A stretch of DNA of 64,000 nt from Actinoplanes subtropicus (GTDB lineage Bacteria; Actinomycetota; Actinomycetes; Mycobacteriales; Micromonosporaceae): the NCBI RefSeq assembly GCF_000721705.1, contig NZ_JOJL01000002.1, positions 496,001 through 560,000 of the forward strand, in the 5' to 3' direction. Shown piece after piece: positions 52,870 to 61,715 of this stretch. Position 1 is the stretch's first letter; each line of letters starts with the position of its first letter. The position numbers and the translations under genes are program-made. Under the pieces are notes generated by a model. It made no database searches. It was not told the origin of the DNA and saw only the letters and a program-made list of their open reading frames with translations.

Positions 52870-54479
52870 GGGCGTACTCCTTCGGTTGACGGTGCGGTGG
52901 TGTCCGCCGCCCGGACCGCGCGCAGGGCCGCGCCGATCCGCTCGGCCTGCGCGGGCGGGAAAACCGCCGCGACCAGGCGGTCGGGACGAACGAGGAGGAA
53001 CTGGCCGGCCAGATCGCCGAAGAGCGCCTGCAGCCGCCCGTCGGCGTCCGCGACACCGGCGCGGCCGGCTCGCCGCCGGGGAGCACGGTCGTCGAGGGCA
53101 ACGTCGACCTCGACGACCTCGGGCAGCCCGGCCAGCCCGGCGGCGAGCCAGCCGTCGTCGGCCACATCCACGCCGAGCAGGCTCCACCGCGCGCCGAGCA
53201 CGTCGTCCAGGCGGGCCGGCGTGAGTTCCGGCCCGAACAGCACCCGAGGCTGCGGCAGCAGCGTGCCGACCAGGAGATGGGCCCGGCCATCCAGCCGCAC
53301 CACCGCGCCGGAGCTGATCGGGGTGCGTGGCCGGAAGCGCATCTCGGTGAAGTAGCGGCGCCCGCGCCGGGTACGCATCGCGCCGCGGACGGCCAGATCG
53401 CGCAGCCACGCCCGGCGCCGGTCGGTGGTCATGACGATGCGGCCGAGACGCACCGACAAGTCGATCATGGCGCGGGCGTGCGGGCGGCGCTCGGCGTCGT
53501 AGGTGTCCAGCAGTGTGTCGCCGGCCCGGCCGTCGAGCGCCTCGGCCAGCTTCCAGCTCAGGTTGGCCGCGTCCCGCAGGCCGGAGTTGAGGCCCTGCCC
53601 GGCGAACGGCGGCATCATGTGCGCGGCGTCGCCGAGCAGGAAGCAGCGCCGGTCGCGCAGCCGGTCGGCGAGCAGCGCGTGGAACCGGTACGCGACGGCG
53701 CGCTCGACCTGGCCCGGCGAGATGTCCCGATAGCGCAGCAGCAGCTCGCGCAGCAACTCGAACGGTGGTCGCTCCCCGGGCTCGCACTCGCCGGGCCGCA
53801 GCAGGAACTCGTAGCGGCACCGGCGGTCGCGGCCGGGCACGACCACGTGCGGCCGGCGCGGATCGCCGTAATGCATCCCGAACCGCTGGTCGTGCGGATC
53901 CTCAACGGTGTCGGCGACCAGCCACACCTCGGGGAAGCTGCGTCCCTGCATCGGAATGCCGAGCAATTCGCGGACCGTGCTGCGACCGCCGTCGCAACCG
54001 AGCACGTACGCCACATCGACCGTCTCGGGTCGCTCGTCGCCGGCGCGCAGCTCCACCCGTACCCGATCGGGTTTCTGCTCGAGTCCCGTCAGACGTGTCC
54101 CGAAACGCTGAACGACCCCGGCGAAGCGGTGCAACTCGGCGTGCAGCACCCGCTCGAGGTCGGGCTGCGCGAACGGGTTCTTGAACGGGTGACCGAAGCG
54201 GTGGTCGCCAGCGCCCCGGGCATGCACGAGCGGGCGGCCGCCGATGCCGAAGTACCGGGTGCCGGTGCCCGGGACGATGATCGGGTAGATCGCCTTGTCG
54301 AGGCCGGCGAGTTGAAGGATGCGCAGGGACTCGTCGTCGAGGCTGATCGCCTTGGCCTCGTCGCTGGTGGTGGCGTTCTGCTCCACCAGCAGCACCTGGA
54401 CGCCCATCGAACCCAGCAGGGCCGCGGCGGTGAGGCCGGTGGGACCGGCGCCGACCACCAGTACCGGAAGGTGCGCCAC
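52866..54479 (-). CDS. FAD-dependent aromatic hydroxylase (MhpA/PheA type)
   Basis: A 537-residue class A flavoprotein monooxygenase that ortho-hydroxylates a phenolic acid or phenol with NAD(P)H and oxygen. The dinucleotide fold opens the protein (VLVVGAGPTGLTAAALLGSM), the DG motif is VLGCDGGRSTVRELLG, and the GD motif is CFLLGDAAHMMPPFAGQGLN. A thioredoxin-like C-terminal domain follows. It starts at GTG 54479, two bases after the VOC gene stop. It would supply the catechol for the neighbouring extradiol-like enzyme. Confidence 0.92.
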   Translation of the reverse strand: MAHLPVLVVGAGPTGLTAAALLGSMGVQVLLVEQNATTSDEAKAISLDDESLRILQLAGLDKAIYPIIVPGTGTRYFGIGGRPLVHARGAGDHRFGHPFKNPFAQPDLERVLHAELHRFAGVVQRFGTRLTGLEQKPDRVRVELRAGDERPETVDVAYVLGCDGGRSTVRELLGIPMQGRSFPEVWLVADTVEDPHDQRFGMHYGDPRRPHVVVPGRDRRCRYEFLLRPGECEPGERPPFELLRELLLRYRDISPGQVERAVAYRFHALLADRLRDRRCFLLGDAAHMMPPFAGQGLNSGLRDAANLSWKLAEALDGRAGDTLLDTYDAERRPHARAMIDLSVRLGRIVMTTDRRRAWLRDLAVRGAMRTRRGRRYFTEMRFRPRTPISSGAVVRLDGRAHLLVGTLLPQPRVLFGPELTPARLDDVLGARWSLLGVDVADDGWLAAGLAGLPEVVEVDVALDDRAPRRRAGRAGVADADGRLQALFGDLAGQFLLVRPDRLVAAVFPPAQAERIGAALRAVRAADTTAPSTEGVRP

Positions 54480-54480
54480 G

Positions 54481-54975
54481 CTACTGGACCGGCTGGTAGG
54501 CCGGGCCGCCGTCGTCCAGCAGCCGTTCGGCCTCGGCAAGCACGGCGGCCGGGTCCTGGTCGAGGTTGATGGTCTTGCGGAACGGCTGCCGGATGTCACG
54601 CTCCACGCGCAGGTAGACCTCGTTGCGGTTGCCCTCCGGGTCGAAGAAGTAGATACCGATCGCGTTGCCGTGGGTGACCTCCTGCTGAACGGCGATGCCT
54701 TCGGCGCGGAACCGGCGGTGGTACTCGAGGATGGTCTCGATCGAGTCGACCCGCCAGGAGACCTGGTGGGTGAGCTTGGACCCCGGCGGCGCGGTGCGGC
54801 CCTTCTGCAGCACGAACTCGTGGTGCTCCTGCTCCGGGCACGAGGAGAAGAAGACGATGCCGAGTTCCTCGTCCTCGTCGGTGACGGTGAGTCCCAGCAC
54901 CCGCTCGTAGAAGTCGCGCATCTTCGCCAGGTCGGTGACCCAGAATCCGGTGTGGCCCAGTCCGGTGATTGCCAT
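54481..54975 (-). CDS. VOC-fold protein, extradiol-dioxygenase-like
   Basis: A 164-residue vicinal-oxygen-chelate protein. Metal ligands expected of the family are visible: His8 in GLGHTGFWV, a His in LTHQVSWRV near residue 71, and Glu in EGNRNEVYLRVE near 119. It is a single two-module unit, shorter than classical two-domain catechol dioxygenases (about 290 residues). It is either a one-domain extradiol dioxygenase or a glyoxalase-like isomerase. Its place between the hydroxylase and upstream genes favours ring cleavage. GAGAC-type ribosome site is seen before the ATG. Confidence 0.85.
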   Translation of the reverse strand: MAITGLGHTGFWVTDLAKMRDFYERVLGLTVTDEDEELGIVFFSSCPEQEHHEFVLQKGRTAPPGSKLTHQVSWRVDSIETILEYHRRFRAEGIAVQQEVTHGNAIGIYFFDPEGNRNEVYLRVERDIRQPFRKTINLDQDPAAVLAEAERLLDDGGPAYQPVQ

Positions 54976-54990
54976 GTCGTCTCCTAGTTC

Positions 54991-55560
54991 TCAGTCGATC
55001 AGGGGGTTGAGGATCTCGGCGGCCATGGCCGCGGTGACGACCTGGTCGGGGCGCAGCTTCTCGATGGTCCGGCTGGCGCTGTCCTCGTAGATGTGCTCGC
55101 CGAGGAGCAGGCACCGGTCGTCGTAGGGCCAGAAGGAGGCCACATAGTGGGTCAGCAGGTACCACGCGTCGGGATCATCGATGTCCTCGCCCTGGGCGGC
55201 CAGGACGTGCCCGGGGAGGTAGTTGCCGAACAGCGACTCGATCGCCAGGCCCCAGTCCGCGACCGCGATCCGGTCCTCGATCGGACCGAAGACGTTGAGC
55301 CCCTGCTCGGCGATCTCGCCGTAGAACGCGCCGATCTCGTCGAGCCCGGTCAGGTGCGTCGACTTGCCGTTCTCGTTGATCCGGTAGAACGGCCGAGCCA
55401 CCACCATCGACGGCGTGAGGATCTCTCGCCAGCGGCCGGCGACCTCCAGCAGGGCGTGCCGGCGGAAGTTGGTGAGGATCGCCCGGTGCCGCGGGTTGTC
55501 GGTGCGGGCCAGCAGCTCATCGGGGGCTTTCACCACATCTCGTACGTCAAATGTGCGCAC
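54991..55560 (-). CDS. NTF2/SnoaL-like protein
   Basis: A 189-residue protein starting at GTG 55560 inside the end of the SDR gene. Alpha-helical N-terminus (HRAILTNFRRHALLEVAGRW) then a cone-shaped beta fold (GLDEIGAFYGEIAEQGLNVF, RIAVADWGLAIESLFGNYLP). This looks like NTF2-like domains that serve as small isomerases, hydratases or oxygenase subunits. No catalytic residues are certain. It overlaps the SDR by 14 bases, so they are coupled. A role in the aromatic pathway is inferred from position. Confidence 0.75.
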   Translation of the reverse strand: MRTFDVRDVVKAPDELLARTDNPRHRAILTNFRRHALLEVAGRWREILTPSMVVARPFYRINENGKSTHLTGLDEIGAFYGEIAEQGLNVFGPIEDRIAVADWGLAIESLFGNYLPGHVLAAQGEDIDDPDAWYLLTHYVASFWPYDDRCLLLGEHIYEDSASRTIEKLRPDQVVTAAMAAEILNPLID

Positions 55561-56308
55561 TCATGCTCCTTGAAGCGACCGGATCGACGATGTCGAGACC
55601 GCCGTCGACCACCAGGACGGCGCCGGTCAGGTAGCTGGCCTCGGCGCTGAGGAGGAAGACCACGGCGGAGGCCAACTCGTCCGGTGTGCCCATCCGGCCC
55701 AGCGGGCTGCGGGCGTGCAGGGTTTCCGGATCAGGTTGGGACGCTTGCATCGGCGTATCGATGAGGCCGGGCGCGACCACGTTGACCCGCACGCCGTTCG
55801 CGGCGCCGGCGAGCGCGGCGCTGCGGGCCAGCCCGATCGCGGCGTGCTTGGACGCGACGTACGGCGCGATGGTCGCGCTCGGCCGGAGGCCGGCCAGCGA
55901 GGACGTGACGACGACGGACCCGCCGCCGCCCTGGGCGGCGAACTGGGCCAGCGCGGCACGCAGGCCGAGGAAGACGCTGCGCTGGTTGACCTCGACGGTG
56001 TGGTCGTAGTCGGCGACGTCGAGGTCGGCGAAGCTCGCATGCGGGCCGGAGACGCCGGCGTTGAGGTGCACGCAGTCGACCCGGCCGAAACGATCGACCG
56101 CGGCGGCCATGAACGCCTCGACGCCCTCCGGGCGGGAGACGTCCGCAGTCACCGCCAACGTCTCGCCCGGCAGCCGGGCCGGCGCGATGAACTCGCGATC
56201 CACCAGGACCACGCGCATGCCCTCCACGCTCAGACGGCGGGCGACGGCCGCACCGATCCCGCTGCCGGCGCCGGTGACCACTCCCACCCCGCCGGAAAGT
56301 CCCCGCAT
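55547..56308 (-). CDS. Short-chain dehydrogenase/reductase
   Basis: A 253-residue NAD(P)-dependent oxidoreductase. Cofactor motif VVTGAGSGIGAAVARRL, the conserved NAG (LNAGVSGP), catalytic Ser in VVVTSSLAG, and Tyr-x3-Lys in PYVASKHAAIGLARS are intact. The C-terminal motif GAVLVVDGGLDI ends the fold. GGAGGG precedes the ATG at 56308. It is the first gene of the leftward catabolic operon, directly next to operator site D. It may oxidise a benzylic or side-chain alcohol; the substrate is unknown. Confidence 0.93.
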   Translation of the reverse strand: MRGLSGGVGVVTGAGSGIGAAVARRLSVEGMRVVLVDREFIAPARLPGETLAVTADVSRPEGVEAFMAAAVDRFGRVDCVHLNAGVSGPHASFADLDVADYDHTVEVNQRSVFLGLRAALAQFAAQGGGGSVVVTSSLAGLRPSATIAPYVASKHAAIGLARSAALAGAANGVRVNVVAPGLIDTPMQASQPDPETLHARSPLGRMGTPDELASAVVFLLSAEASYLTGAVLVVDGGLDIVDPVASRSMSAHI

Positions 56309-56323
56309 GAAGACCCTCCTTAC

Positions 56324-56361
56324 GTCCTGCAAACTAGGACTAGCGTCCTGTAAAAGGGGAC
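56324..56361. promoter_or_regulatory. Tandem palindromic operator, site D, in the SDR/ABC divergon
   Basis: GTCCTG-CAAAC-TAGGAC (56324-56340) and GTCCTG-TAAAA-GGGGAC (56345-56361), starting exactly 21 bases apart. They lie between the leftward SDR (start 56308) and the rightward ABC operon (start 56417) and could control both. Confidence 0.8.
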
Positions 56362-56416
56362 TGTACGCTCGCCGAAACCTACCGTCAACGTGACGTCAAA
56401 CATCGCGGGAGTACCC

Positions 56417-57895
56417 ATGAGCGGTCAGCTGGCAGTCCGTGACCTGCACAAACGTTTTGGTGGCGTGCAGGCGCTGGGCGGGGTCGACCTGCTCGTCGCG
56501 CCGGGCGAGGCGGTCGCCGTGATCGGGCCGAACGGGGCCGGCAAGAGCACGCTGCTCAAGACGATCGCCGGCGGCCACCGGCCGGACCGGGGCGAGGTCT
56601 GGCTGGGGCCCGATCGGCTCGACCGGCTGCCGCCGCACCGGATCACTCGCAGCGGCGTCGCCCTGGCACACCAGGTGCCCAGGCCGTTCCCCCAACTCAC
56701 GGTGCGCGACAACGTACGGGTCGCGGCGATGGCACGCGGTCACGGCGCCACCGTCGAACAGGTCCTGACGCTGTGTGAACTCGACACCAAGGCCGACCGC
56801 CCGGCCGCCTCCCTCGCGGTCCTCGATCTCAAACGCCTCGAGGTGGCCCGCGCCCTCGCGACCGATCCCACCGTGCTGATGCTCGACGAGGTGGCCGCCG
56901 GCCTGGCCGGGCGTGAGCTCGACGAGGCCATCGCGCTCATCCGCCGGATCCACGCGACCGGACGCAGCCTGCTGCTCGTCGAGCACATCGAGCGCGTGGT
57001 CCGCGAGATCGTGGGCCGGGTCCTCGTCCTGGACTGGGGCAAGCCGATCGCCGAGGGCACCCCGGACGAGATCGCCCGCGACAACCGGGTACGCGAGGTC
57101 TATCTGGGTGACGGCTCAGCGACGACGTCGTCCCGCCGCCCGGCGCCGCCGCCCGCGTCGGAGCCGTTGCTTGCGGTGCACGGACTCACCGCCGGCTACG
57201 GCGACCTGGTGGCGTTGCGCGACGTCTCGCTCGACGTCCGCCCCGGCGAGATCGTCGCTGTGCTCGGCGCGAACGGCGCCGGAAAGTCCACCCTGTGCGG
57301 ATCGATCATGGGCGCGGTGCGGGTCCGCGGCGGCAGCGTGCGGGTCGGCGGGACCGAGATCACCACCGCGCCGCCGTACCGCCGGGCCGGCCTCGGCATG
57401 GCTTACTGCCCGGAGGGACGTCGCGTCTTCGCCGAGCTCACGGTCCGCGAAAACCTTCAGCTCGGCGCACCGCTCCGGCTGGCCCCCCAACAACTGCGCG
57501 AGCGCCTTGCCGAGGTGTACGACATCTTCCCGGTGCTGGCCGAGCGAGGAGCCCAGCTGGCCGGCACCCTCTCCGGCGGGCAGCAGCAGATGCTCGCCGT
57601 CGGCCGGGCGCTGATGAGCCGTCCCCGGCTGCTGATCTGCGACGAGATCTCCCTGGGCCTGGCACCGGTCGCCGTCGACACCCTCTATCGGGCACTCACC
57701 CAGATCAACGACCGCGGCGTGGCGATCCTGCTCGTCGAGCAGAACGTCCACCGCTGCCTCGCCCTGGCCGACCGCGCGTGCGTGCTGTCCCGGGGCCGGC
57801 TGTCCTACGCCGGACCGGCGGCGGACCTGCTGCACGACGACCGGCTCGACGAGGCGTATTTCGGCACGTCGGACGACCACGAAACCACTACGTAG
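56417..57895 (+). CDS. Fused LivG-LivF type ABC ATPase
   Basis: A 492-residue protein joining two ATPases of the branched-chain amino acid/aromatic acid uptake family. Half 1 (residues about 1-235): Walker A GPNGAGKST, Walker B VLMLDEVAAGL, but the signature is the variant LAVLDLKRLEVARAL instead of LSGGQ. A Pro/Ala linker (SSRRPAPPPASEP) follows. Half 2 (about 250-490): Walker A GANGAGKST, signature LSGGQQQMLAVGRAL, Walker B LLICDEISLGL. ATG 56417 has GGGAG upstream; GTG 56390 is an alternative. These proteins are usually separate LivG and LivF subunits, so the fusion fixes a heterodimer. It leads the uptake operon. Confidence 0.93.
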   Translation: MSGQLAVRDLHKRFGGVQALGGVDLLVAPGEAVAVIGPNGAGKSTLLKTIAGGHRPDRGEVWLGPDRLDRLPPHRITRSGVALAHQVPRPFPQLTVRDNVRVAAMARGHGATVEQVLTLCELDTKADRPAASLAVLDLKRLEVARALATDPTVLMLDEVAAGLAGRELDEAIALIRRIHATGRSLLLVEHIERVVREIVGRVLVLDWGKPIAEGTPDEIARDNRVREVYLGDGSATTSSRRPAPPPASEPLLAVHGLTAGYGDLVALRDVSLDVRPGEIVAVLGANGAGKSTLCGSIMGAVRVRGGSVRVGGTEITTAPPYRRAGLGMAYCPEGRRVFAELTVRENLQLGAPLRLAPQQLRERLAEVYDIFPVLAERGAQLAGTLSGGQQQMLAVGRALMSRPRLLICDEISLGLAPVAVDTLYRALTQINDRGVAILLVEQNVHRCLALADRACVLSRGRLSYAGPAADLLHDDRLDEAYFGTSDDHETTT

Positions 57896-57908
57896 CTAGG
57901 GGCACAAG

Positions 57909-59090
57909 ATGATTCGAAGGATCGTGGCGACCGCACTGGCCGTCACCACCACCGTCGGCCTGACCGCGTGCGGCAGCAACTCCTCGTCCGAGGGGAGCAC
58001 GGACGCCGTTGTCATCGGCGCGAGCATGATGCTCAGCGGCCAGACCAACCTGGAAACCATTCGCGACGGCTACCAGTGGGCGGTCGACGAGGCCAACGCC
58101 GCCGGCGGCATCGACGTCGGTGGCGCCAAACGCAAAGTCACCCTGAAGATTCTCGACAACCGCGGTGACACCAACACCATGGTCCAGCAGGTCAGAAGTC
58201 TTGCCCTGCAGGACAAAGCGGCGGCCCTGCTCGGCTCCTGCTGCCAGCAGAACATCGACATGTCCGCGCAAGCGGACTCCTTGAAGACTCCGCTGGTCAT
58301 GGGCGCCCTGCCGATCGAGCTCCGGCCGGACGGCAAGGGCTACGTCTGGGACTCGTTCCAGTCGCTCGTCGACGGTGCGGGCGGCTTCTTCCAGGTTGCC
58401 GCCACGGCCGGCACCAACAAGAAGATCCTGCTCATCACCAACAACGACAGCCAGGGCAAATCCACCGCCGACCTCTACAAAGGGCTCGCCGGCAAGGCCG
58501 GCTTCACCGTCGCCGTCAGCACCGACGCGCCGGCCGGCACCACCGACTACTCCGACGCCATCGGCAAGGCCAAGGCGGCGGGCGCCGAGGTGGTCATCGC
58601 CTCAATGACACCTCCGGACTGCTTCGCCATGTGGAAGCAGATGAAGGCGCTCGCCTACACCCCCAAACTCGCGATCGGCCTGCAGTGCGCGCAGACACCC
58701 GGCTGGGCCTCGCTGGGCGCGGTGGGCGCCGGCACGCTCGTCCAGATGTCCTGGATCCGCACCTCCGGACTGCCCAAGGCCGACGAAGTGGTCTCGAAGT
58801 ACTCCGCGAAGTATCCGAACGACAACGACCTCTCCTCGGTCGCGCTCGGCTACCACGAGGCCACCATCCTGCTCGCCGCGATCACCAAGGCCGGTTCCAC
58901 CGACCACGAGAAGGTCAACGCGGCGATCGGGCAGACCGACCTCAGCTCGGCCTTGGGCAAGGTGAGCTTCGCCGGTGGCAAGAGCGCCACACCGAGCTTC
59001 GTCGGGCAGTGGAACGCCGACGGGACCATCACCCAGGTCTGGCCCAAGCAGGGCGCGTCCGCACTCAAGTCGCTGTCCGGACTGGCCTGA
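57909..59090 (+). CDS. Substrate-binding lipoprotein of the HAAT uptake system
   Basis: A 393-residue periplasmic-binding-type lipoprotein. The signal IVATALAVTTTVGLTACG has the lipobox LTAC, so it is membrane-anchored outside the cell. The Leu/Ile/Val-binding fold follows (VVIGASMMLSGQTNLETIRD, AAALLGSCCQQNIDMSAQAD, AEVVIASMTPPDCFAMWKQM). In related systems the ligand is often an aromatic acid rather than an amino acid. Its neighbours support that here. It ends in a TGATG overlap with the first permease. Confidence 0.94.
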   Translation: MIRRIVATALAVTTTVGLTACGSNSSSEGSTDAVVIGASMMLSGQTNLETIRDGYQWAVDEANAAGGIDVGGAKRKVTLKILDNRGDTNTMVQQVRSLALQDKAAALLGSCCQQNIDMSAQADSLKTPLVMGALPIELRPDGKGYVWDSFQSLVDGAGGFFQVAATAGTNKKILLITNNDSQGKSTADLYKGLAGKAGFTVAVSTDAPAGTTDYSDAIGKAKAAGAEVVIASMTPPDCFAMWKQMKALAYTPKLAIGLQCAQTPGWASLGAVGAGTLVQMSWIRTSGLPKADEVVSKYSAKYPNDNDLSSVALGYHEATILLAAITKAGSTDHEKVNAAIGQTDLSSALGKVSFAGGKSATPSFVGQWNADGTITQVWPKQGASALKSLSGLA

Positions 59091-59953
59091 TGTCCGCCGA
59101 CGTCCTGGTCGCGGGCCTGCTCTCCGGTGGGCTGTACGCCCTGATCGGCCTGGGTATCTCGCTGGTCTTCGGCGTGCTGAAGGTGATGAATCTGATGCAC
59201 GGCGAGCTGGTCCTCGGCGGGGCCTACCTGGCCGCTCTGCTGGTCGGGTCGGCCGGCTTCGACCCGCTGGTCGCGCTGCCGTTCGCCATGCTCGGCGTAG
59301 CGCTGATCGCCTACCCGCTGCAGCGCTATCTGCTGACCGGCCTGCTGCGGGCCAACGGCAGCGCCCCGATGGTGGCTACCTTCGGGCTGTCGCTGGTGGC
59401 GCAGGCAGCGCTGCAGGCGGCATTCGGCACGGACCCGCGGGCGCTGTCCGCGCCGTACGCCCAAGCGGGCTTCACCGTGCTCGGCGTCCGCGTCCAGGCC
59501 GTCTACGCCATCTCGTTCGCGCTCACCGTGGTGCTCTGCGGCGTCACCCATCTGGTTCTCAGCCGCACCCGGGCGGGCAGCGCGGTGCGCGCCGCCGCAG
59601 CCGATCCGACGACCGCGTCGATGCTCGGCATCAACGTCGGCCGGGTCTATGCGCTGACGCTGGCCGGCTCCGCGGCGTTGGCCGCGGCCGCCGGGGTGAT
59701 GACCGGCGTGGCCCAGAGCTTCACCCCGAGCGCCGGCCTGCCCCTGCTGCTCACCGGATTCGCCGTGATGGCGCTGGCCGGCATCGGCAGCGTCGGCGGC
59801 GTGCTCCTCGGCGGCATCACCCTCGGCCTGCTCCAGTCGCTCAGCACCGCCTATTTCGGCGGCGGATGGCGCAACTTCGTCGTCTACACCGTCTTCTTCC
59901 TCGCCCTCTCGTTCCGCCCCACCGGCCTGTTCCGACGGGTGGCGCACGCATGA
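59090..59953 (+). CDS. LivH-type permease
   Basis: A 287-residue permease with about eight membrane segments (VLVAGLLSGGLYALIGLGIS, VAPFAMLGVALIAYPLQRY-type span PFAMLGVALIAYPLQRYL, SISFALTVVLCGVTHLVLSR-type span AISFALTVVLCGVTHLVL, LPLLLTGFAVMALAGIGSVG). The EAA-like loop RAAAADPTTASMLGINVGRV contacts the ATPase. It overlaps the binding-protein gene by one base and the second permease by four. Confidence 0.93.
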   Translation: MSADVLVAGLLSGGLYALIGLGISLVFGVLKVMNLMHGELVLGGAYLAALLVGSAGFDPLVALPFAMLGVALIAYPLQRYLLTGLLRANGSAPMVATFGLSLVAQAALQAAFGTDPRALSAPYAQAGFTVLGVRVQAVYAISFALTVVLCGVTHLVLSRTRAGSAVRAAAADPTTASMLGINVGRVYALTLAGSAALAAAAGVMTGVAQSFTPSAGLPLLLTGFAVMALAGIGSVGGVLLGGITLGLLQSLSTAYFGGGWRNFVVYTVFFLALSFRPTGLFRRVAHA

Positions 59954-60921
59954 CGGGCCGCAAGGACGCCACCACCGCCGGCGCGGCATTGCTGGTCGCC
60001 GCCGTTGTCGGCCTCGCGGTCGCGCCCGGGCTCGAGCCGGGTGTCCAGGACCTCGGCACCACGTTGCTCGTTTATCTCACCGTGGCGCAGGCGTGGAACA
60101 TCCTGGCCGGTTTCGCCGGGCAGGTGTCGCTCGGCGCGGCGGCGTTCGTGGCGACCGGCGCCTACACCGCGGGCCTGGCGCTGGCGCACACCTCGATCGG
60201 CTGGGCCGCCGCGGTGGCGTTGGCCGGCGCCATCGCCGGGCTGATCGCGGCGATGCTGGCCGTGCCCCTGCTGCGCCTTCGTGGTGACTACTTCACCATC
60301 GGCACTCTGGCCGCCTCGATCGCGGTACAAGCCCTGCTCACCAACTGGAACTGGGCGGGCGGGGCCAGCGGACTGACCCTGCCGATCGATCGGATTCCCG
60401 CCGGCACGACCCTGCTCCGGCTCGCCGTGGTGGTCGCCGCCGCCGCCATGGGGTTGACCGCCTACGTCCGGTACAGCGCCTTCGGCCTGCGCCTGGGCGC
60501 GCTACGCGACAACGAGCCGGCCGCCGCCGGCCTGGGCGTCGCCGTGTACGGCCACCGGTTCGCCACCTGGGTCGGCTCCAGCGTGCTGACCGGAATGGCG
60601 GGCGCGGTTGTCGCCTACCAGTACGTCGCCGTCTCGCCGTCCGGCGTGGCCAGCGTCAACTGGAGCCTCGACGCCGTGCTCATGGCACTCGTCGGCGGCG
60701 CCGGCTCCCTGATCGGCCCGGTGCTCGGGACGACGATCGTCTACTACGGGCTCACCCGGATGCTCGAGGACTTCCAGGTGCTCTCCCTGCTGGTCGAAGG
60801 GACCCTGCTGGTGCTGATCGTGAGGTTCGCGCCGGCCGGGGTGTTGGCTCTGCTCACTAGGGCGGCCCGGCCGCTGCGGAGGGCCGCCACCCTCCCGGCG
60901 GCCGGGACCGAGCCGGCATGA
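59950..60921 (+). CDS. LivM-type permease
   Basis: A 323-residue permease with about nine to ten membrane segments (TAGAALLVAAVVGLAVAPGL, IGWAAAVALAGAIAGLIAAM, LLRLAVVVAAAAMGLTAYVR). The conserved motif RLRGDYFTIGTLAASIAVQA and the coupling loop LRDNEPAAAGLGVAVYGHRF are typical of LivM. ATGA overlaps on both sides show tight coupling. Together with LivH and the fused ATPase it completes the uptake channel. Confidence 0.93.
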   Translation: MTGRKDATTAGAALLVAAVVGLAVAPGLEPGVQDLGTTLLVYLTVAQAWNILAGFAGQVSLGAAAFVATGAYTAGLALAHTSIGWAAAVALAGAIAGLIAAMLAVPLLRLRGDYFTIGTLAASIAVQALLTNWNWAGGASGLTLPIDRIPAGTTLLRLAVVVAAAAMGLTAYVRYSAFGLRLGALRDNEPAAAGLGVAVYGHRFATWVGSSVLTGMAGAVVAYQYVAVSPSGVASVNWSLDAVLMALVGGAGSLIGPVLGTTIVYYGLTRMLEDFQVLSLLVEGTLLVLIVRFAPAGVLALLTRAARPLRRAATLPAAGTEPA

Positions 60922-61715
60922 ACGCCGAGCTCGCCGGGAAGGTCGCGCTGGTCACCGGCGGCGGCAGCGGCATCGGTGCGGCCACCGCCGCTCTGCTCCG
61001 CCGCCTCGGGGCCGAGGTGGTCGTCCTCGGCCCGGACGCCGCGGCGCTGCGGGACATCTGCTCCGCCACCGGCGCGGTGGCGGTGACCGGCGACGCCGCC
61101 CAGCCGGCCGACTGCGACGCCGCGGTCGCCGTCGCCCTCCAGCGCTGGGGACGGCTCGACACGCTGATCGGCTGTGCCGGCGTGGGAACCTTCGGCACCG
61201 TGCTCGACACCGGCGAGACGGACTGGCACCGCTCGCTGCGGGCCAACCTGGACACCGCGTACGTCGCCGCGCGCAGCTGCCTGCCACAGCTGATCCGCAC
61301 CACCGGGACCATCGTGCTGGTCTCCTCACTCGCCGGGCGGCTGGGGGCGCCAGGCTCGGCCGCATATGTCACGGCGAAACACGCGGTGATCGGCCTGGTC
61401 CGGTCGCTGGCCGCCGACTTCGGCCCGCACGGGGTACGCGCCAACGCCGTCTGCCCAGCGTTGGTGCGCACGCCGATGGCCGACGCCGTCCTGGACACCC
61501 TCGGCCCCGGCCATAGCTACGAGAACGCCGCCGCGCTCTACCCGCTGCGCCGCCCCGCCGAACCCGACCAGATCGCCGAGGTCATCGCCTTCCTCGCCGG
61601 GCCACGCTCGGCGGTCGTCACCGGCGCCGTACTGATGGCCGACTGTGGCGTCTCCGCCGTCGACATGAGCCTTACCGCATTGACCGACTCTGCCACCGAT
61701 GGGAAACAGCCATGA
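60918..61715 (+). CDS. Short-chain dehydrogenase/reductase
   Basis: A 265-residue NAD(P)-dependent enzyme. Cofactor motif LVTGGGSGIGAATAALLRR, CAG in place of NAG (LIGCAGVGTFG), catalytic Ser in IVLVSSLAGR, Tyr-x3-Lys in AAYVTAKHAVIGLVRS, and the C-terminal GAVLMADCGVSAVD. It overlaps LivM and the aldehyde dehydrogenase by four bases each. It is similar in type to the SDR at 55547 but not a close copy. A dehydrogenase for a side-chain alcohol that feeds the aldehyde dehydrogenase is plausible. Confidence 0.92.
   Translation: MNAELAGKVALVTGGGSGIGAATAALLRRLGAEVVVLGPDAAALRDICSATGAVAVTGDAAQPADCDAAVAVALQRWGRLDTLIGCAGVGTFGTVLDTGETDWHRSLRANLDTAYVAARSCLPQLIRTTGTIVLVSSLAGRLGAPGSAAYVTAKHAVIGLVRSLAADFGPHGVRANAVCPALVRTPMADAVLDTLGPGHSYENAAALYPLRRPAEPDQIAEVIAFLAGPRSAVVTGAVLMADCGVSAVDMSLTALTDSATDGKQP

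Noticed and set aside
54481..54975. Calling the VOC protein a catechol 2,3-dioxygenase outright
   Set aside because: It is one two-module unit of 164 residues and other VOC activities fit equally; kept as extradiol-like.
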